Positions 26,250-35,298 of a stretch of DNA of 63,876 bases are shown piece by piece. Origin of the DNA: Mycobacterium sp. E183. Its GTDB lineage: Bacteria > Actinomycetota > Actinomycetes > Mycobacteriales > Mycobacteriaceae. The translations under genes were made by a program, and so were the position numbers. The DNA is taken from positions 1-63,876 of the forward strand of contig NZ_LZJN01000056.1 in assembly GCF_001667735.1 (NCBI RefSeq). The letters run 5' to 3'. The notes beneath the pieces are model-generated. The model did no database searches. It had not been told where the DNA came from and saw nothing but the letters and a program-made list of their open reading frames with translations. Position 1 is the first letter of the stretch; the number at the start of each line of letters is the position of its first letter.

Positions 26250-27452
26250 GTGTCTGGCCACGGGCGCTCCCTTCGGGTGCTGGTGGTGGGCGCCGGTGTG
26301 GGCGGCATCTCGGTGGCCCGGGGATTGCTGCGGGACGGGCACGACGTCACGGTCTTCGAGCGGCGGCCCGAGCTCCGGGCGCCCGGCGGTGCGGTGACGA
26401 TCTGGTCCAACGGCGATACGGTGCTCCGTCAGCTGGGCGTCGACATGGACGGGGCCGGTCAGCTGCTGTCCACCGTGCGGGCCGTGACGTCCACGGGCCG
26501 CCCGCTGGCCACGCTGGACGTGACCGCGTTGGCCGACCGGCTGGGCGGACCCGTCCGGATGGTTCCGCGCCGGGTGCTGCTGGAGCGGTTGCTGGACGGC
26601 TTTCCGGCCGACCGCGTCCGCTGCGACTGCCGGGCGGTGGCGTTGGCCGGCACGCACGGCGGCGTCCGGGTCGAGTTCGGCGACGGCGGCTCGGTCGAGG
26701 GTGACGTGGTGATCGGCGCCGACGGCCTGCACTCGATGGTCCGCGACGCCGTCGGCGGCCGGGCGGCCAAGCCCACCGGCTGGTGCAGTTGGCAGGGGCT
26801 GATCAGCCTCGCGGAGATCCCGGACAGGGACACCGCGCTCATGGTCGTCGGCGAGCGGGGGAACCTGGGCCTGTGGCCGGCCGGGGGTTCCGACGTGCAG
26901 TGGTGGTTCGACCTGCCGTGGTCGCACGAGTTCGTGCGGCCGCACCGTCCGATCGAGACGATCCGTTCCCATTTCACCGGGTGGTCCGACGCCGTCGATC
27001 GGGTGTTGGCGGCGCTGACCGACGACGACCTTGCGCCCTCGCCGTACCCGCATTTCCGGCATCCGATGCCGCCCGCGGGGCGCGGCCCGATCACGTTGCT
27101 CGGCGACGCCGCGCACACGATGCCGCCGACCTTGGCGCAGGGGACCAACCAGGCCCTGCTCGACACCATGGTGCTGTGCAAGGCCCTCTCGGATCGGGCG
27201 ACCGGCGCGGGCGTATCGAGTGCGCTGCGCAGGTATGAGAGGACCCGGCGGCGCAGGGTGATGGCCGTGTCGCGGGTCGCATCGCTGCCGGTATCGCACG
27301 GTGAGATCGTGTTGCGGCCGGCCGCGCTGATCCCGGACCGGCTGCAGGCCCGCGCGCTTACGATGTTTCTGTTGTGGACGAGCCACCGCCGGATTTCCGC
27401 GGAAATCGACCGGGAGATGGGGGCGGCGACGACCAGCCGATCCAGCTCATGA
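26250..27452 (+). CDS. FAD-dependent aromatic-hydroxylase-type monooxygenase
   Basis: PHBH-fold flavoprotein of 400 residues: FAD motif VLVVGAGVGGISVARGLL, NAD(P)H/FAD DG motif VVIGADGLHSMVRDAV, and GD motif ITLLGDAAHTMPPTLAQGTN. The substrate is unknown. It starts 9 bases after rslA, so it may be read through from the sigL promoter. Its end overlaps the DUF4389 gene by 4 bp (ATGA), linking oxygenase, membrane protein and methyltransferase in one unit. Confidence 0.88.
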   Translation: MSGHGRSLRVLVVGAGVGGISVARGLLRDGHDVTVFERRPELRAPGGAVTIWSNGDTVLRQLGVDMDGAGQLLSTVRAVTSTGRPLATLDVTALADRLGGPVRMVPRRVLLERLLDGFPADRVRCDCRAVALAGTHGGVRVEFGDGGSVEGDVVIGADGLHSMVRDAVGGRAAKPTGWCSWQGLISLAEIPDRDTALMVVGERGNLGLWPAGGSDVQWWFDLPWSHEFVRPHRPIETIRSHFTGWSDAVDRVLAALTDDDLAPSPYPHFRHPMPPAGRGPITLLGDAAHTMPPTLAQGTNQALLDTMVLCKALSDRATGAGVSSALRRYERTRRRRVMAVSRVASLPVSHGEIVLRPAALIPDRLQARALTMFLLWTSHRRISAEIDREMGAATTSRSSS

Positions 27453-28036
27453 ACGACGAATCCGTCAGGGTGCGAGGCGATTTCGACGCCCCGTCACGCT
27501 GGCTTTGGCTGGTGAAGTGGTGCGTGCTGGCGGTGCCGCACTACCCGATCCTGATCGGGCTGTACCTGATCTACCCGCTGTCGACAATCGTCGCGGGCGT
27601 CGCCATCCTGTTCACCGGGCGGTACCCGCGGCCGATCTTCGACTTCAACGTCGGCGTGCTGCGCTGGTCGTGGCGGGTGATGAATTTCCGGTTCCCGATG
27701 AACAGCACGGACAGGTACCCGCCGTTCACGCTCTCGTCGCGGCCGGACTATCCGGGCGATCTGCAGGTCGACTATCCGGAGCGGCTGAAGAACTGGGCCG
27801 TGCTGGTGAAATGGCTGCTGGCCATCCCGCAGGTCCTGCTCTGCTGGTCGATGGAGCCGCTGCTGCAGCTGCTGTGCGTGGTCACCGCGGTGACGCTGTT
27901 GTGCACCGGGACCATCCCGGGGGGCATGTCCGATCTCTTGCTGGGCATCGTCCGCTGGCGGTATCGGGTGGCCGTGTACGTTTCCCTGATGCGCGACGAA
28001 TACCCGCCGTTCCGGATGGACCTGGGCGGCCGGTGA
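27449..28036 (+). CDS. DUF4389 membrane protein
   Basis: A 195-residue membrane protein with two similar halves, each with a hydrophobic segment (WCVLAVPHYPILIGLYLIYP; LLAIPQVLLCWSMEPLLQLL) followed by an FTGRYPRPIFDFNVGVLRW / GTIPGGMSDLLLGIVRWRYR-type motif and a YPPF element. This is the DUF4389 pattern; no function is known. A longer GTG start at 27374 would overlap the monooxygenase by 79 bp, so ATG 27449 with a 4-bp coupling overlap is preferred. It overlaps the next gene by 4 bp. Confidence 0.8.
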   Translation: MNDESVRVRGDFDAPSRWLWLVKWCVLAVPHYPILIGLYLIYPLSTIVAGVAILFTGRYPRPIFDFNVGVLRWSWRVMNFRFPMNSTDRYPPFTLSSRPDYPGDLQVDYPERLKNWAVLVKWLLAIPQVLLCWSMEPLLQLLCVVTAVTLLCTGTIPGGMSDLLLGIVRWRYRVAVYVSLMRDEYPPFRMDLGGR

Positions 28037-28659
28037 CTCGTCGTAATCCGTTGTTCCCCTATGTATATCGGTTCGGCCAGCCGGTCTTCGACCGGTTGTT
28101 CTATCACCGGTACCGGCGCGCGGCGCTGAGCAACGCGACCGGCCGGCTGTTGATGCTCGGCCTCGGGCCGGGAACCGACCTGAGGTTCCTGCCCGCGGCG
28201 GTGACGTCGGTCGCCGCCGTGGAGCCGGAGGCGCCGTTCCGGCGGATGGCGTCCCGGCTCGCCGGTCGCCACGGCGTCGCCGTCGACATCGTGGAGGGGA
28301 CCGGTGAGTCGATCCCCTTCCCGGACAACAGCTTCGACTCGGTGCACATCGGTCTGGTGTTGTGCTCGGTCGACGACGTGGCCGCCACGCTGGGTGAGAT
28401 CCGCCGCGTGCTCACCCCCGGCGGAAGGCTCGTCGTCCTCGAGCATGTGCGGGGGGACGGCACGACCGGCCGCTTCCAGGACCTGGTCGCGAAGCCGTGG
28501 TCGTGGCTGGCCGCCGGATGCGAGCCGAACCGGCGGACCCTGGATTCCATCGCCGCGGCCGGGTTCGACACCACCGCGCTGCACACCATCCCGCGCACGC
28601 CGGTCCCCTTCCCCTGCAAGCCCCATCTGCAGGGGTTCGCCACGCTCAGTCCACGCTGA
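28033..28659 (+). CDS. Class I SAM-dependent methyltransferase
   Basis: A 208-residue Methyltransf_11-type enzyme: LLMLGLGPGTDLRFLP (motif I, GxGxG form), AVEPEAPF (acidic post-I), SIPFPDNSFDSVHIGLVLCS and VLTPGGRLVVLEHVRG. Related proteins are often called phosphatidylethanolamine or small-molecule methyltransferases, but the substrate is unknown. GTG start inside the preceding stop (GTGA). The last codons overlap the convergent ABC permease by 14 bp. Confidence 0.88.
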   Translation: MTRRNPLFPYVYRFGQPVFDRLFYHRYRRAALSNATGRLLMLGLGPGTDLRFLPAAVTSVAAVEPEAPFRRMASRLAGRHGVAVDIVEGTGESIPFPDNSFDSVHIGLVLCSVDDVAATLGEIRRVLTPGGRLVVLEHVRGDGTTGRFQDLVAKPWSWLAAGCEPNRRTLDSIAAAGFDTTALHTIPRTPVPFPCKPHLQGFATLSPR

Positions 28660-31138
28660 CGGCCTCGATGATGTTGAGCCGGGCCGCCCGCCGCGCCGGT
28701 GGCAGCGAGCCGAGCAAGCAGATCGTCAGCGCACCCGCGGTGAAGGCCAGGGCCATCGGGCTCAGGCGGAAGCCGACCGGAAAATTCATGATGTCCCCGC
28801 TGATCAGGCTGAACAGCCACTGGTCGGTCAGGCCGAACAACAGCCCCAAAAGGCCGCCCACCAAACCGATTCCAGCCGCCTCGGCCAGGACGGTCCGCAG
28901 GGTGAACCGGCGGCTGGACCCCATGGCCCGAAGCACGCCGATCTCGCGGCGGCGTTCGGTCACCGAGAGGGTCAGCGTGTTGAGCAGCGCGACGGCGGCC
29001 ACCGCGACGACGATGACCCACACGGCGTTGGCGATGAACATGCTCTGATGCAGCGGGGCCTCAAGCCCGGCCAGCGCCGCGCGGCCGTCGTACACCTGGT
29101 TCGGCGCCGGCACCACCCGGCGGACGTCCGACAGCAGCCGCTTCGGATCCGTCCCGGGTGCGGCGGTGATCTGCAACGTCGTCGCGGCCGGGCGGTCGAA
29201 CCACGCCCGCAGGTGGTCGAGATCGATACCCACGGTGCCGATGACGGTCGAGAAGAACGGCACCAGGGCCAGCACGGCGGCCTCGCGCGGGCCGTGCGGT
29301 GTCTGCAACTGCAGCCGGTTGCCGGCGCGGACATGCAGCGTCGCACCGAGATTCTGGGTGAGCACCACGCCCCGGCCCGCGAGCACGTCGGCGCGCAGGC
29401 GTTCGTCGAGCGCGCGGAAGAGCGCATCATGGGTGCCACCGGAGAAGCCGTCGAGCAGGACGCGGGTGCCCCCGACGACGGCGAACCCGAATGCCCCCTC
29501 GGTCACCCGCGCGACCCCGGGGACTGCGGCGACCCGCTCCGAAAGGCCTTGCGGCAGAGGATCGGTGGGGTAGCTGTCGGGGGGATCCGCGCTCACCCAC
29601 ACGGCGGCGTCGGCGACGGGGGACAACATGCCGCGGGCCGAGCGGATCATGTCGGCGTTGGTGCCGGTGATCACCACGGTGGTGACCACACCGATGCACA
29701 CGGTCATCACCGTCGCCCACACCCGCCGCGGTGCGCGCTCGACCGTGGCCGCCGCGAGCGCCCCGACCGATCCGAACGAGCGGGCCGTGGCGGCCGTTGC
29801 CTTGACGAGGGCGGCGCTGAGCGCGAAGCCGAGCGCGATCTCGGCGCTCAGCAGAGCGGCCATCGCGGCGAACGCGAGGGTGCCGCGCTGGCCGATGACG
29901 ATCCAGATCGACGCGGCGAACACGGCGACGGCGCCGGCCCCGGCGACGCCACGCAGCCATCGCGGCACGACGTCCGCCGCCGACGCCCCGACGGGCGCCA
30001 GCGCCTCGATCGGCGCGACCTTGTACACCTGGCGCGCGGCCATCGCGGAAGCGACCACGCTGGTGAGCGCCGTGGCCGCGAGGGCCAGCGGAATGGCGTA
30101 GCCCGGCAGCCAATACTCGACCCTGGCCTCGAGCCCCTGGGTCATCGCCGGGGGCAATCGGCGAATCGCGATGTGCCCGGCCACGATTCCGAGCCCCGAA
30201 CCGATGGCGCCGCCGATGAGGCCGAGGGTCGCCGCCTCCCCGATCATGTCGCCGACGATCGTCACGCGCCGGCCGCCGATCGCACGCAGCATGGAAATCA
30301 CCGGCCGGCGCGCGGTGATCGCCATGGTCATCGTGGTGTAGATCAGGAACGCTCCGACCACCAACGCGACCGCCGCCCCCAGCAGGGCCATGTAGTTCAT
30401 CAGCTTGACGCCGTCGCCGGCGCGGGCGGCCCGAACGCTCGGGGCGGCGACCAGGGCGCGACCGTTCACCGCCGCGGTGACCGCGGCGCGCACGGCGGCC
30501 ACATCGGCGCCCGGCCTGGTGGCGATCAGTATCGAGTCGAGCTGACCGGGGCGGCCGCTGACGCTCTGCGCCAGGGCGAGCGGTGCGAGGACGTAATGCC
30601 CGCCGTTGAGATCGGCGAACTGCTTGCCCGCGAGCACCTCGCTGACCCTGACCGAGCCCGAACCCAGTTGCAGCGTCTGGCCTTTCGTGTAGCCGACCCG
30701 TGGCCCGACCTGGACCCCGTCGGGCGCCGAGGACAGCGCCTGCACCGGCCGTGCGACCGCGTCCTTCAGGGCACCGCCCAGCGCGGCGGTGCTCGCATCC
30801 GCGCCGAGCAGCAGCACCGGACCGGTCGGCGTGGTCGCGGAGGTCCGGATCATCGGCGCCGCCGTGGCGACTCCGGGCACCGCGGCCACGTCGGCCAGTA
30901 TCGTGTCGGGAAACCCGGCGTCGGTGCTGCCCGAGACCTCGAGTGCGGCCACACCGGCGATCCCGTCGGCCAGCCGGTTGACCGATCCGGTGATCGATCC
31001 GAAGATGCCGAAGATCGCGACCAGATAGGTTGCGGACACGGCCATTACGGCGACCGACGCGAACGTGCGGCGGCGATGCACGGCGAGTTCACGCAGGCTG
31101 AATACCCGCAGTCGGCTCGCGGCCGCCGTGATCATCAC
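28646..31138 (-). CDS. ABC transporter permease, FtsX/MacB-like
   Basis: A large permease (830 residues) with two FtsX-type halves. Membrane segments include an N-terminal helix (FASVAVMAVSATYLVAIFGI), groups near residues 260-360 and 390-470, and a C-terminal set (VIVVAVAAVALLNTL, GLVGGLLGLLFGL, ALAFTAGALTICLLG). Large extracytoplasmic domains lie between. Such proteins export lipids, lipoproteins or peptides by a mechanotransmission mechanism rather than import. It overlaps the ATPase gene by 4 bp. Confidence 0.9.
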   Translation of the reverse strand: MMITAAASRLRVFSLRELAVHRRRTFASVAVMAVSATYLVAIFGIFGSITGSVNRLADGIAGVAALEVSGSTDAGFPDTILADVAAVPGVATAAPMIRTSATTPTGPVLLLGADASTAALGGALKDAVARPVQALSSAPDGVQVGPRVGYTKGQTLQLGSGSVRVSEVLAGKQFADLNGGHYVLAPLALAQSVSGRPGQLDSILIATRPGADVAAVRAAVTAAVNGRALVAAPSVRAARAGDGVKLMNYMALLGAAVALVVGAFLIYTTMTMAITARRPVISMLRAIGGRRVTIVGDMIGEAATLGLIGGAIGSGLGIVAGHIAIRRLPPAMTQGLEARVEYWLPGYAIPLALAATALTSVVASAMAARQVYKVAPIEALAPVGASAADVVPRWLRGVAGAGAVAVFAASIWIVIGQRGTLAFAAMAALLSAEIALGFALSAALVKATAATARSFGSVGALAAATVERAPRRVWATVMTVCIGVVTTVVITGTNADMIRSARGMLSPVADAAVWVSADPPDSYPTDPLPQGLSERVAAVPGVARVTEGAFGFAVVGGTRVLLDGFSGGTHDALFRALDERLRADVLAGRGVVLTQNLGATLHVRAGNRLQLQTPHGPREAAVLALVPFFSTVIGTVGIDLDHLRAWFDRPAATTLQITAAPGTDPKRLLSDVRRVVPAPNQVYDGRAALAGLEAPLHQSMFIANAVWVIVVAVAAVALLNTLTLSVTERRREIGVLRAMGSSRRFTLRTVLAEAAGIGLVGGLLGLLFGLTDQWLFSLISGDIMNFPVGFRLSPMALAFTAGALTICLLGSLPPARRAARLNIIEAVSVD

Positions 31139-31830
31139 GCGGGGACCGCCGGCACGTCGGACCCGACCCGTCCGTCCTGCAGCGTGATCACCCGATCGGT
31201 CGCCGCCGCGGCGTCGGCGTTGTGGGTCACCATCACCACCAGCCGCCCTTGGCCGTCCTCGTGTGCCACCTCGGCGAGCAGCTCCAGGATTGCGGCGCCC
31301 GTCGTCGAGTCGAGGTTGCCGGTGGGCTCGTCGGCGAGGATCAGCGGCGGATCCATCATCAACGCCCGCGCCACCGCGACCCGCTGCATCTGGCCGCCGG
31401 ACAGTTCCGCCGGCCGGTGCTCGATGCGGTTGCCCAACCCGACGCGGTCGAGCAACCGGATCGCCTGGGGCTTGGCCCTGCCCAGCCGGACACCGTCGAG
31501 CAGCTTGGGCACCGCGACGTTCTCCCAGGCCGACAGCGTCGGCAACAGGTTGAAGAACTGAAAGATGAAACCGATCCGGTGGTGGCGGAATCGCGACTGC
31601 TGTTCGTCGCCCAGGCGGCCGATCTCCTCGCCGTCGAACGTGATCGAGCCCGAATCCGGGGAGTCGAGCGCGCCGAGCAGATGCAACAAGGTGCTCTTAC
31701 CGGCGCCGGAGGGCCCGACCACCGACACGAACTCGCCCCCCGCGAGGCGCAGGCTGATCCCGTCGATCGCCCGCACCGCTTGACCGCCGACCCGGTACTC
31801 GCGCACCACGTCCAGCAGCTCGATGGTCAT
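31135..31830 (-). CDS. ABC transporter ATP-binding protein, LolD/MacB-type
   Basis: A 231-residue ATPase with Walker A GPSGAGKST, Q-loop in FIFQFFNLLPTL, signature LSGGQMQRVAVARAL, Walker B LILADEPTGNLDS and switch His in VTHNADAA. The DEPTGNLDS sequence is typical of the MacB/LolD/FtsE group, consistent with the FtsX-type partner. It is divergent from the ThDP operon, with a 79-base gap containing an inverted repeat; co-regulation and export of the cluster's product are possible (inference). Confidence 0.93.
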   Translation of the reverse strand: MTIELLDVVREYRVGGQAVRAIDGISLRLAGGEFVSVVGPSGAGKSTLLHLLGALDSPDSGSITFDGEEIGRLGDEQQSRFRHHRIGFIFQFFNLLPTLSAWENVAVPKLLDGVRLGRAKPQAIRLLDRVGLGNRIEHRPAELSGGQMQRVAVARALMMDPPLILADEPTGNLDSTTGAAILELLAEVAHEDGQGRLVVMVTHNADAAAATDRVITLQDGRVGSDVPAVPA

Positions 31831-31858
31831 CTAGGCACCACGATCGCCGCCCGCAGAC

Positions 31859-31880
31859 GGTTCACGCGCCGGGGTGAACC
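31859..31880. promoter_or_regulatory. 22-bp inverted repeat between the ABC exporter and the ThDP operon
   Basis: GGTTCAC (31859-31865) and GTGAACC (31874-31880) are perfect 7-bp arms with an 8-base spacer. The repeat lies in the middle of the divergent intergenic region, an expected place for an operator shared by both units. The MarR-type gene at the end of the operon is one candidate binder, but nothing proves it. Confidence 0.5.
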
Positions 31881-31909
31881 GATCAAGAACCCGGTTCGTG
31901 TCTGAAGAC

Positions 31910-33655
31910 ATGTTCGGCAACTACCGGGTGGTCGATCACGTCGTCGGCCAACTGGCGGCGCTCGGGGTGGACCACATCTTCGGTGTCGACGGCGCCAACA
32001 TCGAGGACCTCTACGACGCCGCGCACTACCGGCCCGAGGTGACCGCGGTGCTGGCCAAGCACGAGTTCTCGGCGGCCACCATGGCCGACGGGTACAGCCG
32101 CAGCGGCGCCGGCCTCGGCGTGGTGGCGTCGACGTCCGGTGGGGGAGCGCTGAACCTCGTCGCCGGCCTGGGCGAGTCGTTCGCCAGCCGGGTTCCCGTG
32201 CTGGCCCTGGTCGGCCAGGCCCCCACCACGATGGACGGCCGGGGCAGCTTCCAGGACACCAGCGGGCGCAACGGCGCCCTGGATGCCCAGGCGCTGTTCT
32301 CGGCGGTGTCGGTGTCGTGCGAGCGGGTGCTCGCGCCGGCCGATATCGTGTCGGCGCTGCCCCGGGCGGTCTCCGCCGCGCGCACCGGCGGCCCCGCGGT
32401 GTTGTTGCTGCCCAAGGACATTCAGCAGGCCCACGTGCCCGTCGAGGATGGCGCCGAGCGTCCGGCCGACCTCGGCGCGCCGATCGGCAACCCGCAGGTC
32501 ATCGCCGCGGAACTGCGCCGGGCCACCGGTCAGGTCACGATCATCGCCGGCGAGCAGGTGGCCCGCGACGACGCCCGGGCCGAGCTCGAGCACCTGCGCG
32601 CGCTGCTGCGCGCCCGGGTGGCCACCGTCCCCGACGCCAAGGACGTGGCCGGCACGCCGGGATTCGGGTCGTCGTCGGCGCTCGGGGTGACCGGCGTGAT
32701 GGGCCACCCCAGCGTGGCCGATGCCGTGGCCGCCAGTTCCGTGTGCCTGATCGTCGGCACCCGGCTGACGGTCACCGCGCGCGGCGGCCTGGACGACGCC
32801 CTGGCCGGCGTGCGAACCCTGTCGATCGGGTCGGCGCGGCCCCATCCGCGCTGCACCCACGTGCACACCGACGACCTGCGCGGCTCGCTGCGCCTGCTGA
32901 CCCAGGCGCTGCGCGGTCACGGCCGCCCGAACGGCCTGCGCGTGCCGGACGTGGTGCGGCGCACCGAGCTGACGCCGCCGGCCTGCCCCGGCCCGGGCGT
33001 GCGTTACCGCGACGCCATGGCGGTGCTGGACCGGACCCTTCCCGACGCGGTCGACATCGTGGTCGACGCCGGCAACACCGGTGCCGCCGCCATCCACTAC
33101 CTCCCGGCGCGGCGCGGCGGCAGGTTCGTGGCCGCGCTGGGCATGGGCGGCATGGGTTACAGCTTCGGGGCCGGGATCGGGATGGCGTTCGGCCGTGCGA
33201 ACGGCGGTCGGGCCGGCGGACGCACCGTGGTGATCGCGGGCGACGGCGCGTTCTTCATGCACGGCCTGGAGGTGCACACGGCGGTGCAATACCAGCTTCC
33301 CGTGACGTTCGTCCTGTTCAACAACAACGCCCACGCCATGTGCGTGACCCGCGAGCAGCTGTTCTACGGCGACCGCTACAGCTACAACCGTTTCCGGCCG
33401 AGCGCGCTGGGAAGCGGCCTGGCGGCCATGTTTCCCGGGCTGACATCGGTAGATGTCAGCGAACCCGCACAATTCGCCGCGGCGATTCGGGTGGCGCTGG
33501 AAGTTGCGGGCCCGGCTGTGGTCAGCGTCGAGTGCGCCGCCGACGAAATGCCGCCGTTCGCACCATTTCTCGCCGCGCTGCCCAGCAACGCGGTGGTTGC
33601 AGAACAGGTTTCGACCGTAAAGGAGAACCGGGCCGATGTCGCTGCCAGCGCTTGA
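31910..33655 (+). CDS. Thiamine diphosphate-dependent enzyme, acetolactate synthase-like
   Basis: ThDP enzyme of about 581 residues with all three domains of the acetolactate synthase/benzoylformate decarboxylase superfamily. Catalytic Glu52 lies in KHEFSAATMADGYSRSG, and the ThDP-Mg motif GDGAFFMHGLEVHTA ... FVLFNNNAHAM starts near residue 445. Candidate starts are GTG 31874, GTG 31898 and ATG 31910; the first lies inside the inverted repeat, so ATG 31910 is preferred. It overlaps the SRPBCC gene by 20 bp. A biosynthetic carboligase (acyloin former) is more likely than a valine-pathway enzyme given the neighbours, but this is inference. Confidence 0.85.
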   Translation: MFGNYRVVDHVVGQLAALGVDHIFGVDGANIEDLYDAAHYRPEVTAVLAKHEFSAATMADGYSRSGAGLGVVASTSGGGALNLVAGLGESFASRVPVLALVGQAPTTMDGRGSFQDTSGRNGALDAQALFSAVSVSCERVLAPADIVSALPRAVSAARTGGPAVLLLPKDIQQAHVPVEDGAERPADLGAPIGNPQVIAAELRRATGQVTIIAGEQVARDDARAELEHLRALLRARVATVPDAKDVAGTPGFGSSSALGVTGVMGHPSVADAVAASSVCLIVGTRLTVTARGGLDDALAGVRTLSIGSARPHPRCTHVHTDDLRGSLRLLTQALRGHGRPNGLRVPDVVRRTELTPPACPGPGVRYRDAMAVLDRTLPDAVDIVVDAGNTGAAAIHYLPARRGGRFVAALGMGGMGYSFGAGIGMAFGRANGGRAGGRTVVIAGDGAFFMHGLEVHTAVQYQLPVTFVLFNNNAHAMCVTREQLFYGDRYSYNRFRPSALGSGLAAMFPGLTSVDVSEPAQFAAAIRVALEVAGPAVVSVECAADEMPPFAPFLAALPSNAVVAEQVSTVKENRADVAASA

Positions 33656-34283
33656 GGATATTCCCACCCCCATCGACGGCGTGGTCCGCATCGAGACCAG
33701 CCCGCGGGAGCAGGCGACCCCGATCATCATGGAGATGATGCGGTCGGTGTACCCGCACGACCAGGTCTTCGGCCAGTACTGCACGGTCAACGATTACGTG
33801 GCGTGCCCGCCCGACGAGCTCTACGAGTACATGTCGGATACCCGCAGCCTCGAGGAGTGGACCTACAGCCTGCGCGGCTTCACGACCACCGACGAGCCCG
33901 GCCTGTGGCTGGCCTACGACCGGCTGGGTTCGGAGACCGAGATCTACACGCGCACCGTCGCCAACGCCCAGGCGCGGACCGTCGACTACCACTGCGCGTG
34001 GGATCAGGGCAAGCACCTGTGGATGGTGTACCTGATGCGCGTCATCGATGCGCAGGTCGTCCTGGACAAGCCGGGATCGGTTGTGCTGTGGACCAATTGC
34101 CACCACCCGTTCTACGACCGCAACCCCTACCCGGAGACCGCGCCGGCACAGCGCCCGGTGTGGGTGGGCGACTTCTGGGACATGTTCGGCGCCGGGCACG
34201 CGCTGGAGTTGCAGAATCTCAAGGCCATCGCCGAATACCGCCACCGCAACGGCCTGCCGGTGACGCCGAAATGGATGAGGTAA
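33636..34283 (+). CDS. SRPBCC (START/Bet v1-like) family protein
   Basis: A 215-residue protein whose middle (YVACPPDELYEYMSDTRSLEEWTYSLRGF) resembles the first strands and helices of the START/polyketide-cyclase SRPBCC fold, a hydrophobic-ligand cup. No catalytic motif is obvious. It may bind or cyclise the product of the adjacent ThDP and ketosynthase-like enzymes. It overlaps the ThDP gene by 20 bp and precedes the KAS III gene by 4 bases, so it is firmly within the operon. Confidence 0.7.
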   Translation: MSLPALEDIPTPIDGVVRIETSPREQATPIIMEMMRSVYPHDQVFGQYCTVNDYVACPPDELYEYMSDTRSLEEWTYSLRGFTTTDEPGLWLAYDRLGSETEIYTRTVANAQARTVDYHCAWDQGKHLWMVYLMRVIDAQVVLDKPGSVVLWTNCHHPFYDRNPYPETAPAQRPVWVGDFWDMFGAGHALELQNLKAIAEYRHRNGLPVTPKWMR

Positions 34284-34287
34284 CACC

Positions 34288-35298
34288 ATGAGCGTCAGCC
34301 TGATCGACGTGTCCACCTATCTGCCCGGCGAGCCGATCGGCGCCGACTACTACGCACAATTCGCCGAATCCGACGCCCTTCGCGAGAACGTCATGTTCCG
34401 CGCCCCGAAGTTGCGGCATCACGTCGCGCCGGACGAGAGTTCGATCGACATGATCGAGCGCGCCGCGCAGGGCCTGATCGAGCGGCACGGCCACGACGTG
34501 GTCGAAGGCGCCGACGTGCTCATCACCCACACCCAGGTACCGGACATGGCCTTCTACGGCCAGGGCGGCGGCATCGCGCACCGGCTGGGCATGCGGCCGT
34601 CCTGGGTGCTGGACCTGAACAACGGCGGCTGTGCGGCGTTCGTGTTGGCGCTCAACGTGGCTCGCAAACTACTCACCTCCGGCGCGGGGCACACCGCACT
34701 TATCGCCATCGCGCAGAACGCGGCGGGGCAGTTCTTCGATCAGCCGACCATTCGCCGCAAGGCACAGTCCGCGGTGCCCGGCGACGGGGCGGCCGTGGGC
34801 CTGGTCACGGTAAGCGATCGATCACCCATCCTCGACGTCGAGTGCCGAACCTACGGCGAGTACGCCGGTGAGATGACCCTGTCCTACGACCCGCCCCGCA
34901 AGTGGTGGCAGGCCGGCCCCGGCGAGGGCAGCATCGGCTTCACCGAGAGCAAGATCACCAAGGTACTGGCCCGCGGCAATCGCCAGGTTCCCGAGGTGGC
35001 GCTGGCTGTGTGCGACCGAATCGGGCTGCCCGCCAAGGAGATCGACCTGCTGGTCACCAACCAGCCGAACCGCGTGTTCCTGCGCAATTGGCGTGAGGCG
35101 CTCGAGTTGCCCCCCGAACGGCATCGAGACACCTTTGACGAGTGCGGCAACCTGTTCGGTGCCGGCATCCCGGTCAACCTGGACCGCGCGATCTCCGAGG
35201 GGCAGCTCGCGGCCGGGGACGTCGTCATGATGGCCGCCTTCGCGCACGCCGGCGACTTCGCCGGTGCGGCGGCCGTGCGCTGGGGGGGCCGGGGCTGA
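34288..35298 (+). CDS. KAS III (FabH)-like thiolase-fold enzyme lacking the catalytic His
   Basis: A 336-residue thiolase-fold protein. The nucleophile Cys115 is in LDLNNGGCAAFVLAL, and Asn288 of the Cys-His-Asn triad is kept (ECGNLFGAGIPVNLD). The His of the usual HQAN motif is replaced: the sequence reads VTNQPNRVF (Asn258). FabH-fold enzymes without this His tend to transfer acyl groups rather than perform decarboxylative condensation, so an acyltransferase role is inferred. It does not look like fatty-acid FabH. Its stop overlaps the aminotransferase start (TGATG). Confidence 0.82.
   Translation: MSVSLIDVSTYLPGEPIGADYYAQFAESDALRENVMFRAPKLRHHVAPDESSIDMIERAAQGLIERHGHDVVEGADVLITHTQVPDMAFYGQGGGIAHRLGMRPSWVLDLNNGGCAAFVLALNVARKLLTSGAGHTALIAIAQNAAGQFFDQPTIRRKAQSAVPGDGAAVGLVTVSDRSPILDVECRTYGEYAGEMTLSYDPPRKWWQAGPGEGSIGFTESKITKVLARGNRQVPEVALAVCDRIGLPAKEIDLLVTNQPNRVFLRNWREALELPPERHRDTFDECGNLFGAGIPVNLDRAISEGQLAAGDVVMMAAFAHAGDFAGAAAVRWGGRG

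Noticed and set aside
25530..27386. 618-residue open frame on the minus strand
   Set aside because: It is antisense to rslA and the monooxygenase, with the same shadow-like composition (long runs of Arg, His, Gln and Gly).
28304..31561. 1085-residue open frame on the plus strand
   Set aside because: It is antisense to the ABC permease and ATPase, has a composition dominated by Gly/Arg/His/Asp and no domain pattern; it is a high-GC shadow frame.
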